This document shows, piece by piece, positions 36,298-49,600 of a DNA stretch of 64,000 bases. A model generated the notes under the pieces. That model worked only from the letters and a program-made list of their open reading frames with translations. It was not told the origin of the DNA and made no database searches. Source of the stretch: Capitella teleta (lineage: Eukaryota > Annelida > Polychaeta > Capitellidae). Numbering within the stretch: the first letter of the stretch is position 1; each line of letters opens with the position of its first letter. Made by a program: the position numbers and the translations under genes. The stretch is taken from positions 69,664-133,663 of the forward strand of contig KB307875.1 in NCBI GenBank assembly GCA_000328365.1. The letters run 5' to 3'.

Positions 36298-38301
36298 ACT
36301 TATGATTCGCCAAAGGGAGGAGAATTTCGTTTATTTGTCAACGCATGCTTCTTACATAATGATACAATATTACGCAACACCAATTATTGGTGATCCCAAG
36401 TGGATCACTTCAACCATGAATATTTACATAAATTGATCAACCGATCAATTTCTAGTCAATATTGACTATAGCTTGAAATAGATACACGGCGTTGCTATGG
36501 TTACACAGAGGACAGACAGATAGTCGAGACGACCTCCAGAGAATTAGCACGGTGACGAAATAAAGGAAAAACCAGCCCAACCACTATAAAATTATAAAGC
36601 CTTCTTTACACTGAAACCTAAAACCGTTTTTCATTATTCGGATATAATTGGCGGAGATGACAAAAGCAGTATTCAGAGATGTTGATGAAAAGCTTTATAA
36701 CCAAGGCAACAAGATCGAGATGGTAACAATAGATGTTATCTGTATTTCTATGCATGTACATTTAGATGGTTACAGCTATCTCGATTGTAAATGCAAGGAA
36801 GATGCAGATAACGATTACATAACAAAGTCATCACGCGAGTTGAATGCCACAAATGGGCAGATTCTGAGACATATTACGCGTATAATATCATAGAAATCGT
36901 ATGGCGACGATACATTTACAGTGCTCGCTCGATGCGCAGCGCATTTTTAGAAATAATTCTAGGGCTCTTGCATAAGACCCATAGAGGTTTGTTACCGGTA
37001 TAAGATGTATAACATCATGATAGGATATGAAATTCATATAATTACAAGAATATCTCGTCGTTAGTGTATACAAGTCCTTCGAGTTATGATGGTAAACTGA
37101 GCAACACAGAGGGTCAAATCGTTTATTGTGCAAGGAAAAAATAATAACCAAGAGAAATTGAGTTGTATACAAATCATGTTGCATATTAACACACAGCAGT
37201 TGTTCTGTCAATTCATAAACACCATGATATAACTTACATGAATATTTACATAATAACCCGCCATATAGTTATAAATAAAATCCATACAACACTCAGAACT
37301 GCATTTGTATGAAACTGCAAAAAAAAAAAAAAAAAAAAATTACGAGATAACAGGGTGTAACGTAAACGGTAAATGGAATATGTTTATTTTCGGATCAATA
37401 TGCATAAATTAATTACAGATGATGTTGTGATTGACACCCATCTTAAGCGAAGATTAACTCTTGAATGGGGCTGAAAGTGATTGGTTACCTGCATCATATC
37501 AACTCCAACAAAACGCTTGGCTCATAAAATAGACTCAACGCATAAATTAAAACGGGATATATATCTTTGTGTGAATATAATTAACCAATTATAAGGGAAG
37601 GAAAGAGTAAAAAAATATGTAAAAAAAAAAAAAAAAAAATAATAAAATAATCCACCATGAAATTAATGCGCAAAATATTGAATAATAATTGAATAATAAT
37701 TTTATCCACAGTTTATATTATAACAAGAATAACAAAATAAACCAACAAATGTGAATGCATATTATTATAACACTGAACCAAGGAGGTAATTTTCAGTCAT
37801 ATCATTAAACCGATACGTCATGTAATGCCTGATTACTAAGTATGACGTCATTTTATTCTGATGCTTACAGTGGAGTTAGGGCAGAGAATCCTACAGTGGA
37901 ACCTCAAAACACACAAACAAAAATTCTATAATAATAAATTCAAACCACAAATGCCAAAATGAAATTTCAAAAGGAGTTTCCAATGTAGCAGATAATATAT
38001 ATTTCAACGTAACCTCTTCAAATCGACGTCTCGATCATCTGAAATGAGAAAATGATTTTTTTGTTTAGTATTACATAATAAATAATGAACACAGAAGAAA
38101 GCCTTCGGAATGCATTCACACTCTGCCTGAAAGACAATTCGACCTGAGATGACATCGAAAAAAAGACACGAAATCAAATACAAAACAAAGTTCATGAACC
38201 GATCAACTTCCCATCAACACAAGTCTCTTGATCCAGGACACACAACACTTCATATCATATGGTAAAGCGAGGCCATCAGACATACATATACACCTATTAC
38301 T

Positions 38302-38519
38302 GTAGAACAAGAAATTTCGGCGGAAAAGGAATTTCCGCGGAATATATATTTCGCGGTTTTAGGACACAGACCTTTATTCGCAGCACAAATTATTCGCGGT
38401 CAAGGATCTATTATTATAAGATCGCCCAGAAGGATATCGTACGCATGTAATTTTCGCGGTCGACCGTGACCGCGAATTTAGCGAAAATATCATGCGGCGC
38501 GAAAATACCCTGTTCTACA
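38302..38519. mobile_element. MITE with TGTAGAACA inverted ends, 218 bp
   Basis: TGTAGAACA at 38302-38310 is inverted as TGTTCTACA at 38511-38519. Inside lie CGCGGT motifs and a CpG-rich palindrome, CGCGGTCGACCGTGACCGCG. A related fragment with CGCGGTCCATCGTGACCGCG lies at about 51559-51608. No coding capacity. Confidence 0.75.
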
Positions 38520-39392
38520 ATATCCCGTGCCATTTTAGCAAGGATCTGAGCTATTGCATATATGTACATTCTATATATGATGTAATGTAGCAGATAATGT
38601 TCAGCACAGGGGCTGCTGTTAACAGCCATTTCACACGTGTTTATTCACGTGTAAACCACGCCATACGCGAAATCCTAGTGCAAGTACATGCACAATACAA
38701 GGCAAATAGCAAGTCATTGGTGGAAGGCCAAAAACGAAATAGCCGAAAACTGGAGAAATATTAAGTCAAGAGGAATTAAACAGAACACATCATGTGGGAG
38801 ATGTTGAACTGCTGCGGTAGGCTTCCACATGTAAGATGGAAAGAAGAAGAGAATTCTCAGAGCTGCGATTCCACATGGTTTGTAGTGCGGGTCACGGTGC
38901 AGTCGAGTATTTAATCTATTTATAGGGGCAATGGATGGAGAGATGGGGCGAATGAGGATGAGGAGGAGAAAGGCTTTAATGATGGCGTCCCTCGTCAACA
39001 GCAGGCGAACAGCATACGGAGCTTTCTCCGAGGAATTCGATCGATACGGCTGAGATTCGAGTCGATTGGGAAAACGAATGAAAACAAAGGAAATTCGCGT
39101 TATTTTCATGAATTATTCCGCCGTGCTTTGCGTTGTGTTGCTTGCCATCTGTCGAGTTACGGTAATTGAAGTTGCGACACAAAAGCGCGCACATTGAAGA
39201 GCAGCGCCGGAGTTACGCAATACGGTATACGAATCTGACGGAGTCGCATAATAAGTTATACCAAATTATTTATGAATCTTCATTCATATAAATTATGATA
39301 AAATTGAAGAGTTTATTTGGTGCGAGCGTAGTGCAGTTATTGACATAAAGCAAACACGTCAATTTATAATGTATAAGATAACCGAACCGGGT

Positions 39393-39425
39393 CATTCAAT
39401 TTAATTCAATTTAATTCAATTTAAT
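39393..39425. repeat. Short ATTCAATTTA tandem repeat
   Basis: About three copies of ATTCAATTTA, followed by a two-copy ACCCAGTT repeat. Confidence 0.85.
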
Positions 39426-41435
39426 TTTACCCAGTTACCCAGTTAAAAATAATACAAAAATGAAAATCAAATAAGTCAAACCCATGTACCGGTACTGCCG
39501 GTATGTTTGAGTGGACCGTAAACAAATTTAATCCCAATGAAACTCGGTCGAATACAAATATCGTTACACGAAAATAACGACCATAACATAAATACAAAAA
39601 TTATTATTACCATCGATCGACAGTGAACATGAATGATGAGAGCAGAACATTGAACCATTGATCCCTGTTCCCAGAAATACGCGTCAAGCATTACCGTAGT
39701 CGTATAACCCAGAAACAAACACATCGATTTTTAATGCGCGCTCTGGTAAGCAGGCAATTAAAGCACTGGGCTAATCTCCTCACAACCGCTGATCCTGATC
39801 GCGCGCCTCTAAGCCCTCGATTTACACCACAAAACTGCAACAGAGGCCTTCATGCCGCGCTAGAATAACTGGAGCTGCTACGATTTTAGTTCGGGGCTGC
39901 TACATCAAAAAAATTGACAGGAAAACAACAGACAACGAGAGTCACACACAATTACATAACATTAATACATATATCAATGAAAAAAAAAAAAAAAAAAAAA
40001 AGGAATTCAGATCTACATGTTTCTACATATTTTCTAAATATTTTCACACATTTCCAAATTTTCCTCATAAGATGAAAAACAGAAAAAGAGAGTAAAAAGA
40101 GGAAGAAAAGGAAAAGAAAAGAGGAGCTAATCCGACATGAGACATTAATGGGTTAAATAGCTACGGGGCGGTTCTTCGTTCACATCTCCATTCCCAAATA
40201 CGGAACATGCTCAATGCGGAAGAAGTAAAAAAAAAAGATACAACTAATAGAACAGACTGCACATCATGCTTCAAGGTCAAAGGGTTCACACAATATTACG
40301 CAACAATGCAAAGACAACACCATGGCACCACAAAACAACAGAAAAAGAACCGCGCATTGATATAAGCACCAAGATTTTAAGCCCAAAACAGCTGAATTAT
40401 GGCACCGTATGCATCTGTCCTCATCACATGATGTGCTCTCTCTCCCTTCTTCACCCGGGGGATGCACTCCTTACTTCCCTGCCAAGAAAATCAAACCGAG
40501 GCCGCACTGCTGCACGTACGTACAAACACGTACAGGCACGAAGGGAAGTAACATATGCACATGCATCCATGCACATGCACACGTAGCCTACAACAAAGGA
40601 TTGGTCAGCAGACGGTCAAAGGGATAAGCGACCGGCATGAAGGGAGAGCCAGAGCTTCTGACCGCAAACACAACAATTAAGCGGCAACCCCCCCCCCACT
40701 CCCAAAAGAAACGTCGTCAAAGTAGTCAGGCAAAAGGGAAAGGGAAGTTTTCCTGTAAAGTGGTTTATAGGTTAAACAAGAACACGATGCAATTACATGC
40801 TCATAAGGGGAAGAAGCCAGAATGACGTCATCGCCCCACAGGTGCAACACACCATCGCGGAGCCAGGCACACCTGACGTACGTTCGTCGCTTTTACTGTT
40901 ACATAATCAGTGGATTTACTTGTTATTTTTATTAAATAATATTGAGGGCCGAATCAGGATATCAAATTGAAGGTTTTTAAGATTTATGAACAATGATCTG
41001 ATTAGTTAACATCTAACATCAACCATTAATTAATAAAACGATAAATCACAACCAGGAAGCACAAAAGCAAACGACCCGTCAATCTGATAGAAGGACATAA
41101 TACGTTTGCATCAATGAATAAGCCCTTCGGCGGCCGACACAAGGACAAGCAGTTCACTCCTCCCAGCGACAGTGTTCTCAGTCGATTCAGCTAACTCAGG
41201 TCGCCACTTGACTTGGAGGAACAGTTGCTTCAGGTGAAGAATTCAGTTCATCGGGGCATCCAGGGCAACGCCCACTACAGCAGCCACGATTATACACGGA
41301 ATTCGTATGCAGTTTCGCTATCTATGGCAGTGTATAATTCGACAGAGATGAATGGAAAAACGGGTTTGATTGGCGGCGGAAGGCCAATGAAATCTGATAT
41401 ATTGCATGAAGGCCTTGTGGCTTTCAATATGGCAT

Positions 41436-41510
41436 GCAATGATAATGTAATAATAATAATGCAATGATAATGTAATAATAATAATGCAATGATAATGTAA
41501 TAATAATAAT
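41436..41510. repeat. 25-bp tandem repeat, three copies
   Basis: The unit begins GCAATGATAATGTAATAATA and repeats exactly at 41436, 41461 and 41486. Confidence 0.92.
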
Positions 41511-41968
41511 GTAATGATAACTGCCACTTTTATACGGCAATTACACATGTACTGGTAGCAGAAGAAGAAGAAAAAAAGACGTACGATAAGCACAGAAATT
41601 ATGTGCATAACACTATAATTAACACAATAACTGACTTATGTAACATGTTGTTGACACAATAATTGTACGAGGTGTTTTCGTACAAAAGATCCTTCGAATC
41701 ATAAGATCTGCAAAAGCGAGTGATGCTCCCCCTAACGACACAACAGACCACAGCAGCGGGTGACCAATGTACAGCAGCTGTAGATCAATACACTTGGCGA
41801 TAAAACACTGATTTAGCCCGCAGTGCTGTTCGCATCATTCTGTCAAGTTGCTGCACATAAAACGGACTGACAGCAAATGGAAGGTTACGTCATTGCACTG
41901 AAGGACATGGTTACGTAATGCTTAAAGCCAATAAGGGTAGTACTGATCTAAACGGCTAGATCTATATA

Positions 41969-42032
41969 CAATAAATATCTATGGCATAGATATCTACATA
42001 CAATAAATATCTATGGCATAGATATCTACATA
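41969..42032. repeat. 32-bp tandem repeat, two copies
   Basis: The unit begins CAATAAATATCTATGGCATA and occurs at 41969 and 42001 without change. Confidence 0.9.
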
Positions 42033-42908
42033 CATGTATATGTAAAACCAGATATGCCAGCCACATTACGGGGCTTCAATGGAGACAAAATAAATACAAA
42101 AATGCAAAGCCAATTAAGAGGAATTTGACCTACTGAACTCTATAATCTATAATTGATCAGATTTCGACACTATCGATGCCGGTAGACAGTTCGATTAATT
42201 GCAACGTTTGTAAACATATTGATCTGCTAAATTGATCTGCTGGTCTCCATAGCACGTCATCAGGAGTAAACAGAAGATTAGATCTATTCAGGATTCAGAG
42301 TTTCAGACGCAGTAATGACATCACACACTCAGCGCTGATCACATCCGATGTTGTCAGCATGGAAACACATCAGCTAATTCGACGCACATATCAGCACGGG
42401 CAGCTCCTGTGCTGATATCTGTGCCAGGTCACTGCGCGACTCCACAGAGACCCAATCATAAATTACACATTTCTAATTATGACCTCTCGGTGACCCCTCT
42501 GAGCGTATCACACACGTGTTACTGCAGCATACAAATAATTCCATTCAATGCATGTGAGAGGTGCGATTATACATCATGTAGTTAGTTATAATTGTATCCC
42601 CCCCCGCCCCCCCGTCCCGTTCTTTTGGTTGAAGTTTTTCTGTTGTACAACAGCTGGTGAGCAGGAGCAGCCTAATTCAACATGCATGTCTGAGTTGACC
42701 ACGCACGCGAATCGACAATCACGCCATCCAAGCATTACAATAATGACGGTGATTACAACTGTTTTAATTTACCATATTGTGGAAAGAGTGAGAAGAAAGA
42801 AAGAAATCGAATAAAATCGTTTGCCACCGACACACACGAGCACAATTCAACTCGAAATCGATAAAATAATGAACATTTTATTTTAGTTTATAATTTAAAT
42901 TCTATTCG

Positions 42909-43478
42909 TCAAACTAAGCCCCTTTGTTTAGCAATCGCCTCGAGAATGGACGAGAACATGCTTTCGACGCCATCCCCATTCAAACAGGAAGTCTCGAAGT
43001 AAGTCATTTGCTGTCGGGTCGCCCATTTCTTCGCCTCGGCCGCCGACAAAATTCGCTTAGACTTCAAGTCACTTTTGTTGCCCACGAGGTAAACAAAGGC
43101 ATTGGGCGGCCCGTACTTGGATATTTCCCTCAACCACGCTTCAGCGGCGTCGAACGACGACTTATTCGTGACATCGAACACAATGAAGATGGCGTCGGTT
43201 TCGCCGTAAAGCTCGTTTCGTACGTCGAGAAATTCCGCTCCGCCCGACAAATCCCATAAGTGCACGCGAAGGTCAAGGCCGGCGACATTTTGAATTTTGA
43301 ATCCATAATCAACTCCAACAGTCGGCTGGTATCCGGAGCTGAATTTACTCTCGCAGAAGTGTTTGATGAGGCAGGTTTTCCCCACGGATAAGTTCCCAAG
43401 GCCGACTAGTTTGACCCAATTAAGGGATGACGAAGCGAGAGAGACGTCACGTGGTAGATGGCCCCGTTCCCGGTCCAT
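42909..43478 (-). CDS. RJL/DNAJC27-type Ras-like small GTPase without J domain
   Basis: A 189-aa GTPase with one uninterrupted coding exon. Visible motifs: G1 GNLSVGKT (aa 28-35), switch I T53, G3 as WDLSGG (75-80), G4 NKSD (134-137) and G5 ETSC (162-165). The VRNELY and SFDAAEAWL segments match human DNAJC27 (VRNEFY, SFDALDAWL), placing it in the RJL family. The glutamine that follows DxxG in Ras is glycine here, so intrinsic hydrolysis may be unusual. The protein ends AIAKQRGLV with no cysteine prenylation box and no J domain, whereas human DNAJC27 is 273 aa and J-containing. ATG 43478 is the first ATG in frame. A splice acceptor just upstream (TTTAG, exon top 43497) implies a 5' UTR intron, which argues against a simple retrocopy. 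AATAAA lies 27 bp after the stop (42877-42882). Confidence 0.85.
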   Translation of the reverse strand: MDRERGHLPRDVSLASSSLNWVKLVGLGNLSVGKTCLIKHFCESKFSSGYQPTVGVDYGFKIQNVAGLDLRVHLWDLSGGAEFLDVRNELYGETDAIFIVFDVTNKSSFDAAEAWLREISKYGPPNAFVYLVGNKSDLKSKRILSAAEAKKWATRQQMTYFETSCLNGDGVESMFSSILEAIAKQRGLV

Positions 43479-45535
43479 GTCTAAGAATAGCCGTGGACTA
43501 AACAAGGTTTAGAAAAGCAGAAAAATAGCACTGTGCTGTATAGAATGCAATTCCCGTTTGTTTGGGCTGGTTGCTATGCAAAGAGTGATCAGTATGAACT
43601 TTGACCTTCGAGAAAAGGAAACTCCGATACTGCTGCGACCGAGATTGATTCAGAGAGAGAGAGAGAGAGAGAGCGACAGACAGATCGATAACCGATCGCA
43701 ATGAAGCCAATTCTTCAGGACTATCGATCAGTCTTAGATCAATCATTCTGGTGAACTTGCGAGGATTAACTTGGCTTCATATATAGATTTAGCGGATTAA
43801 CAGAGCGATTAAGCTGGAAACATGGTGGTGGCAATTACCAATTATACCAACACTGAATGATTATACAGTTTAATAACGAATTGCTTAATTAAAAAAAAAA
43901 AACAAAAAAAACCTTATAAGAAGAAGAGAAAAAAATTAGTAAATGGCGACTTAATTATATGATCAGAAGGATTAAAGCCAAGAGTAGGAAAAAAAAAATT
44001 GTTCTTGTTCTTCATAAAAACCCAAGAAACAGTGAAATATATAAAACAAAGCAAAGCTACAAAAGTGTTATTCTTCACAGAGTATGAAGGACCTGATAAC
44101 TTGTGATAAGGGTTCTTGGCAGGAACCACGATACACACATTTATCAGATCGATACGAAGTGATTTGAGGAACCCTGCAAAATCGATATCAATTGGCTCTT
44201 TGTGGGTTGAGTGCTTTGGGCCACTTCATCAACAGAAATCGCTTTTCAATTCCACGCAAGATTTATGAATTTCTTGGAATTTCTCCAGGAGTCTTTTCAT
44301 GTGGAAGATTAAAAAAGTGCTCTTTATAATGTAAATATGTGAGCTACATTATAATAATACATAGTGGCTGGCTTACTTCATATATTTGTGAATCTAAAGT
44401 ACTTTGTCAACATGTGATTGTCTGCTTGGGCAAAGCCATCTTGCAGATTAAAAGTTGGATACAATTTAAGAACTACCTGTGATTTTGATCTATAGCAACG
44501 CCTCTTGGCAAGTGCTCTATTCCATAGATATGGAGATCAGTTCTTATATCACCAGATGAGACAGTGGTATCACTGCCTGATAATAAAGAAATGGAACTTA
44601 TAATGCTATGTTGGGTCATTTGCAAAATTGCCCGGTATAGAAATAAAGATTTATTTGAAATGTAATTATGAATACCTAAATATTACAGTATTGTATAAAA
44701 CTGGGTAATTGTACAAAAACAATAATTAGGTTTGGATTAATATGAGTATCATTATTGGATAATCCATTTTGCGTTATCATGGTTACCACTGATAACTGCC
44801 ATCGTTCCATACCAGATATGCACATAAATGTTTTACTTTATTTGGACTTTTTTAGTACAATAATTTACCTTTCTATCTATCTGTGTACTGATATGTGTAA
44901 CGTTAATTAACCAGATATTTTGAAAACACACTTGTTTTAATAATGATTGATTTACACTTTATTTCCGTCTGGCTACTTTATACTTTACTTCTGTTTTAGT
45001 GATAACAATAATAATCTATAGATTTTTTGCTATATATATTCCAGATAAATTATTATTAGCATTAATTACAAACATAAAAGCACCACTATTGCCTTGTGCC
45101 ATCTAACTCATAAATTCAGCCTCTTAATTGTTAATATATGTGTTTTTTAAGTGGTTTTTTTTAGTGTTTTTTTTTTTCCACACAAAGAAAGCGCAAGAAA
45201 ATTTTCCATTATGGACCAATAAAAAATTATCCGATCTATTCACGTTTTGTGGCACATCCAATGGCACAGGGACTGTAGTATCCACAACCACGACCAACTC
45301 CCATTAAAAAATATTAAATTTGTCTTCTCTAGTGCAGAAGTGGGTCGATATCTATGACGTCCCATTGTGTCTGTTCAGAGCGAGTTCCCTGGCTACTCAT
45401 AATCATTATTCTGAACAAAGGAACAAACGTCTCCCTTGACATTCCGCGGCAGAAAATTAATGAATCATTTGGGGAATGAACAGCGAAGTTACGTCCGCGG
45501 TAGATGAATGACATCAGGACATAATTTGTACATCA

Positions 45536-45620
45536 GACGCCATGTTAAACAGCAATACCCAGATCATCAAATCGTAAGGTTGGTCAACACAATCATAACG
45601 TACACAGATGCGTTATGATT
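45536..45620 (-). promoter_or_regulatory. Predicted leader/promoter segment of the RJL GTPase
   Basis: On the minus strand, a YY1-like AACATGGCGTC (45536-45546) is preceded upstream by an inverted pair of the motif: AATCATAACG (45591-45600) and TGCGTTATGATT (45609-45620) on +. The arrangement matches that at the FBXL5 start. Assignment to the RJL gene 2 kb downstream is inference. Confidence 0.35.
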
Positions 45621-45914
45621 ACCTCGAAACACGGTGCCCCAACAACATATCTCAGCTCAACATTCCAGACCATTGAGATTGAATGAAAACCAATGACCAA
45701 AGCCACTTAAGAGATTTCAAGTTTCCACATACTTCTTGTTTGCCTCTGAGACCAAATCAACGAGCGCTCGCTATAACAGGTGCGTCAAGCGCTCCTGCCA
45801 AGAGCTCAGCATGGGGCATCGCAAGGGGATTTATGGCCGAGACACTCACTTGGTCCCATTCAACGCAGTGCATATTAGGACTCACACCGCTCATAGCAAC
45901 CCACGTGGGGAGGT

Positions 45915-45974
45915 CATAGGTCAATTCATGCTGGTGAATGAGGACATAGGTCAATTCATGCTGGTGAATGAGCA
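45915..45974. repeat. 30-bp tandem repeat, two copies
   Basis: The unit begins CATAGGTCAATTCATGCTGG and repeats at 45915 and 45945 with one change at its end. Confidence 0.9.
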
Positions 45975-46683
45975 CTTAACACAGGAGCAATTAGCGATTA
46001 AATTAATACGAAGAAAGATGTGTTGAGTGGTAATATATTGACAGTGGAAGGCATGCAGAGAGATTTATCACATACGAGGCACGAATTTGCTTCATATTGA
46101 AGCCCAATTAGGATGAGACCACAATCATTGGTCGCACACTGCACAAGGAACAGGCTCACAGCCAAGCAGCGAGAAAACCCTGTGAGGCAATAATCGCATT
46201 ATATAATGCCATATAATTCAAGATACCGGTAACAGAACATATCAATTACTGGAACATAATAAATAAATCAAATCTCAAGTGCCGGGTACTTGTGATAAAA
46301 AACTTAAAGCATGTGTAAACTTAAAGCATGTATTCATTGGAGAGAATTCAAGGCGTGTTCGATAGACCAAAAAACGGTTATCTGAATCAGAGCAATTAGA
46401 CGGATAGGATACAAGATAAGATGTAATAATAATATTAATTGTAGCAGCTTATCACACATCTGTCAATTGATCAGCCAATGGGGTCAATCATAAGTTCAAC
46501 AACCTTCAAAAAAAAAAAAAACCCTCACACAAAGTGCATGGTAATGTTATAAATTCACATCACCAGAACAATGCAACAAAACATAATGACAAACAAAAGA
46601 ATTTTTGTTTTAAATCTACAAATAAAAGGGATTGGAGAGGTTAGTGGATGACCTGACCTATTTATTTGGATGGCCTGACCTAT

Positions 46684-49600
46684 TTATTCCCCACTGCGGC
46701 AGCACGCTCTGCTGGAGCACTCGAGGTTCTGGCAGCCACTGGCCTGGTCCTCAAAAGGGCCTCCTGTGAGGTTATCGCAATAGTAGAGGTCAGAGGCCAG
46801 CAGTGCAGGACAGCGGTCAACAAAGGTGTTGAGTCCATCAGCGGTCAATCGGAAGCATCCGGAAAGATCCAGATGCGAGAGAAAAGGAAAGAATCCGGAA
46901 AGAGCCAGCGCCCTGAGGAAGGAAAAAAAAAGTAGAATATATTCTATATCTTTATTCACAAAAAGTACCAAAAATCACATTTTTACTAAGCTAGAACAAA
47001 GTCAACACACCTGATTCCGATGTCTGTGATTTGGAAGCAGCCAGAGAGGCTGAGGTACTTGATGCTCCATCTATTGCGAACGTTCTTCCTCTGGGCGTTG
47101 TTGCTTTTAGGGAGGCAGTCCTCGACCGTATCCCACTGCGCGTACCCTTCATCCTGGCCGCAGCACGTGTTGCAGACTTGTTCATTGCGGTTACGATCCA
47201 TCTCAGAGAGCCTCACGTTCAGGACTTGTTCACAAAGAGCATAGAAGTCCTGGCAGAGACAGGTGTCGTCCTGCTGGATGTGTTGCAGGGGGCGGGGTTG
47301 GGCGCACGTGCGAGCCAGCGCCATGGCCAAGTGCAGGAGGACTGTGTCCGTGATGAACTTACAGCCGGATAAATCGAGATGCTGAAGCTGACTGAGACCG
47401 TCACCTCTGCTGGCACTGAGGGAGAAAGGGCAACTCACGCTCATCCCAGATCAAGTTGAAGGTATATTCAAACGATAGTTGATCAAAAGCATGCCATTCA
47501 AACACCAGTTCAACCAAAGTGAAAAAGGCTTTAGTTAATAAGTGCGGTCTTTGAGGTGAAGAAAACATAAATCCATATTGAAATTTCAAAAACCCATCCC
47601 TAATAATAAGCTAATGAACAACACCCCACAGAAAGCCAATTAGCTAGCCATCCCAATGGTTGAAATGATATGTTTCTATTGCTTGTTCCAATTTTTTTAA
47701 AGGCTTGTTCTGCGTTGGCTGAAGGAATTCCTTCAGAGACTAAAACATTGCTCACCTTTTAAAAGCAAGATCAGAGACCTTCGTGTACGACAGATCCAAG
47801 TGTCGCACGTTTGGACAACTCTTGAGTAACTTCTGTGTCTAAAAAAAAAATTGATTTTCAGAATAGCGTGGAGGTGATGACCAATGACCTACCAGACTAG
47901 TGGAGAGGCTTTTTGAGCGAGAAAGTTTGATGATTTCGACGCCAGAGCCAACCCGCGGAACCAGGTGGTGACAGACACCGTGTAAGATTTTCGCTTCATG
48001 ACGCGACTAAAATTTAAACAAAGGAAAGAATTAGTTAGCAACGAAATTCATCCTTGTATGAACGCCAAGAAATCTGGACAATCAAATGGAATTTCAACAT
48101 CGATAAATATTTTAAAACTAAAAAAACTAACTAATATTCACAGCTGAGCAAGAAAGAATATTATTTTAAGCATCATTGAACATGATTTTAGAAAAACAAA
48201 AATCTATATTGAAGAGGAAGTGAGGTTGTCTTCAATTACCCATGAATGGAAAACGATACATTCCAGAAGATAATACGCCTTCAGACTGACTGCCACGGTA
48301 CAAGATACAGTAGTACCTGCGACTAACAAACAGTGCTGGATCTAAAAAAAGGTGTTCGTAGTTCGGGGTGTTCGTTAGTTATAGTTGGGTAAAATCAGGT
48401 CACTATGGTAACTCATGCTAGCTTTGCATCAATTCAGCAATCAATAATAATTAACAGCCATGAAGTATAATGTTTATACATAATTTATTGAATCATTTAT
48501 CTTTCAATAAAATCTGTTCCGTGTAAGTTAATCTCCATCGATGAAACTGTAACTCTACTCCATCTCTTTGAAACGCGCGTCGCCTCCGAGTGTGAGACTC
48601 CGCCGCTGAGCCAGCGCTCGTAAGTCGGCATGCTCCTCGGGGGGAGCTTGCGAATAGCGAACAGGCACACAACAACAGCTCGCATGTATAATTACAGCAA
48701 CCTATATACCCGCTAATCACCGTAGAACATCGTTAATAGTGTGCTGTGTGCATTTGCCATAAAATTTTATTATCTTTTAATTGAAAAAATGTAAAATTAA
48801 AATATTTTATTTCTGAGGGGGGTGTTCGTTGTTTGCGTTTCGGGGTGTTTTGCTGCTGAGGAGTGATTTCCTATTGGTTAACATGGGAGTGAGTTGCGTC
48901 CAAAGAAAATCGCTCGTTAGAGAGGACTGTTCGCTAGAGGTGTGTTCGTTAGTCACAGGTACTACTGTATGTGTTGTGTGCTGATTCATTAGTCCTGAGA
49001 TAAAATTTGTGAGGTTTAAAATCTCATCCATCCTAGAAAGTTCCCCCTGTGAGCTGGCATCGACCCAGAAATGCCTGGAATTAAACCGTGTATTGGATTC
49101 AATGAATCGCTCTTTGCTGGATGTTCGACTGCTTGTAATCCCTGGCTGCACGTAACATGTCCCGCAATCTGACTTGCAAGAACATCAAAGTCCTTTGCTT
49201 CTGAGACTTTCGTGAGGAATGTTGTGTCATCAGCCATCAGCCAGGTTTCAAACCGCGAGTTGCTTCAAGTGCAAACAGTAAACAAACAATTCGCCCTCAT
49301 GAATAAAACTCAAGAGTGTTCCTAATGGACATAAATTATGCAAATGAAATAGAGAACCCGTATAAAGCAGTCATAAATTATGCGTACTGACCTTGATGAT
49401 TCTGGGGTCATCAGATGACTCATCCTCATCGGCATCTTCGTCCATAACTTCCTTCAGGTGGCTGCCTGCGTCCTCCGTGTTTACAGAAGTCTTCTCGTCA
49501 AATGTCCAAAGTCCTGGAGAAGAACAAGAAACTATACGTGAGATTGTTCAGTAATATAAATAAATAAATAAATAAATAAATAGATAAATAAACAAAACAC

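Larger units (their letters stand above)
33900..42908. other. DYRK2 3' UTR and 7.5-kb gene-poor interval
   Basis: After the probable DYRK2 3' UTR (to about 35.3 kb) I see no convincing gene on either strand up to 42.9 kb. The ORFs are short, low-complexity or without recognisable motifs. It holds A runs (37321, 37622, 39980), a SINE-like 3' tail (36255-36297), a MITE (38302-38519), short tandem repeats and a C run (42600). Unrecognised exons of a flanking gene cannot be excluded. Confidence 0.5.
43498..46683. other. Region between the RJL GTPase and FBXL5
   Basis: No protein-like ORF. It holds a (GA)n tract (43654-43674), a two-copy 30-bp repeat (45915-45974) and a promoter-like segment near 45536-45620 that could drive the RJL gene. 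The FBXL5 3' UTR enters at the right edge, with TTTATT (AATAAA on minus) at 46661. Confidence 0.5.

Noticed and set aside
38714-39109. 131-aa minus-strand ORF
   Set aside because: No recognisable domain, no splice context and ordinary AT-rich composition.
40266-40627. Overlapping 106- and 72-aa ORFs
   Set aside because: They are open in two frames at once with repetitive ACATGCAC words, which points to composition rather than coding.
43479-43505. Longer N-terminus of the RJL GTPase
   Set aside because: It begins at TTG and crosses a likely splice acceptor. ATG 43478 is the better start.
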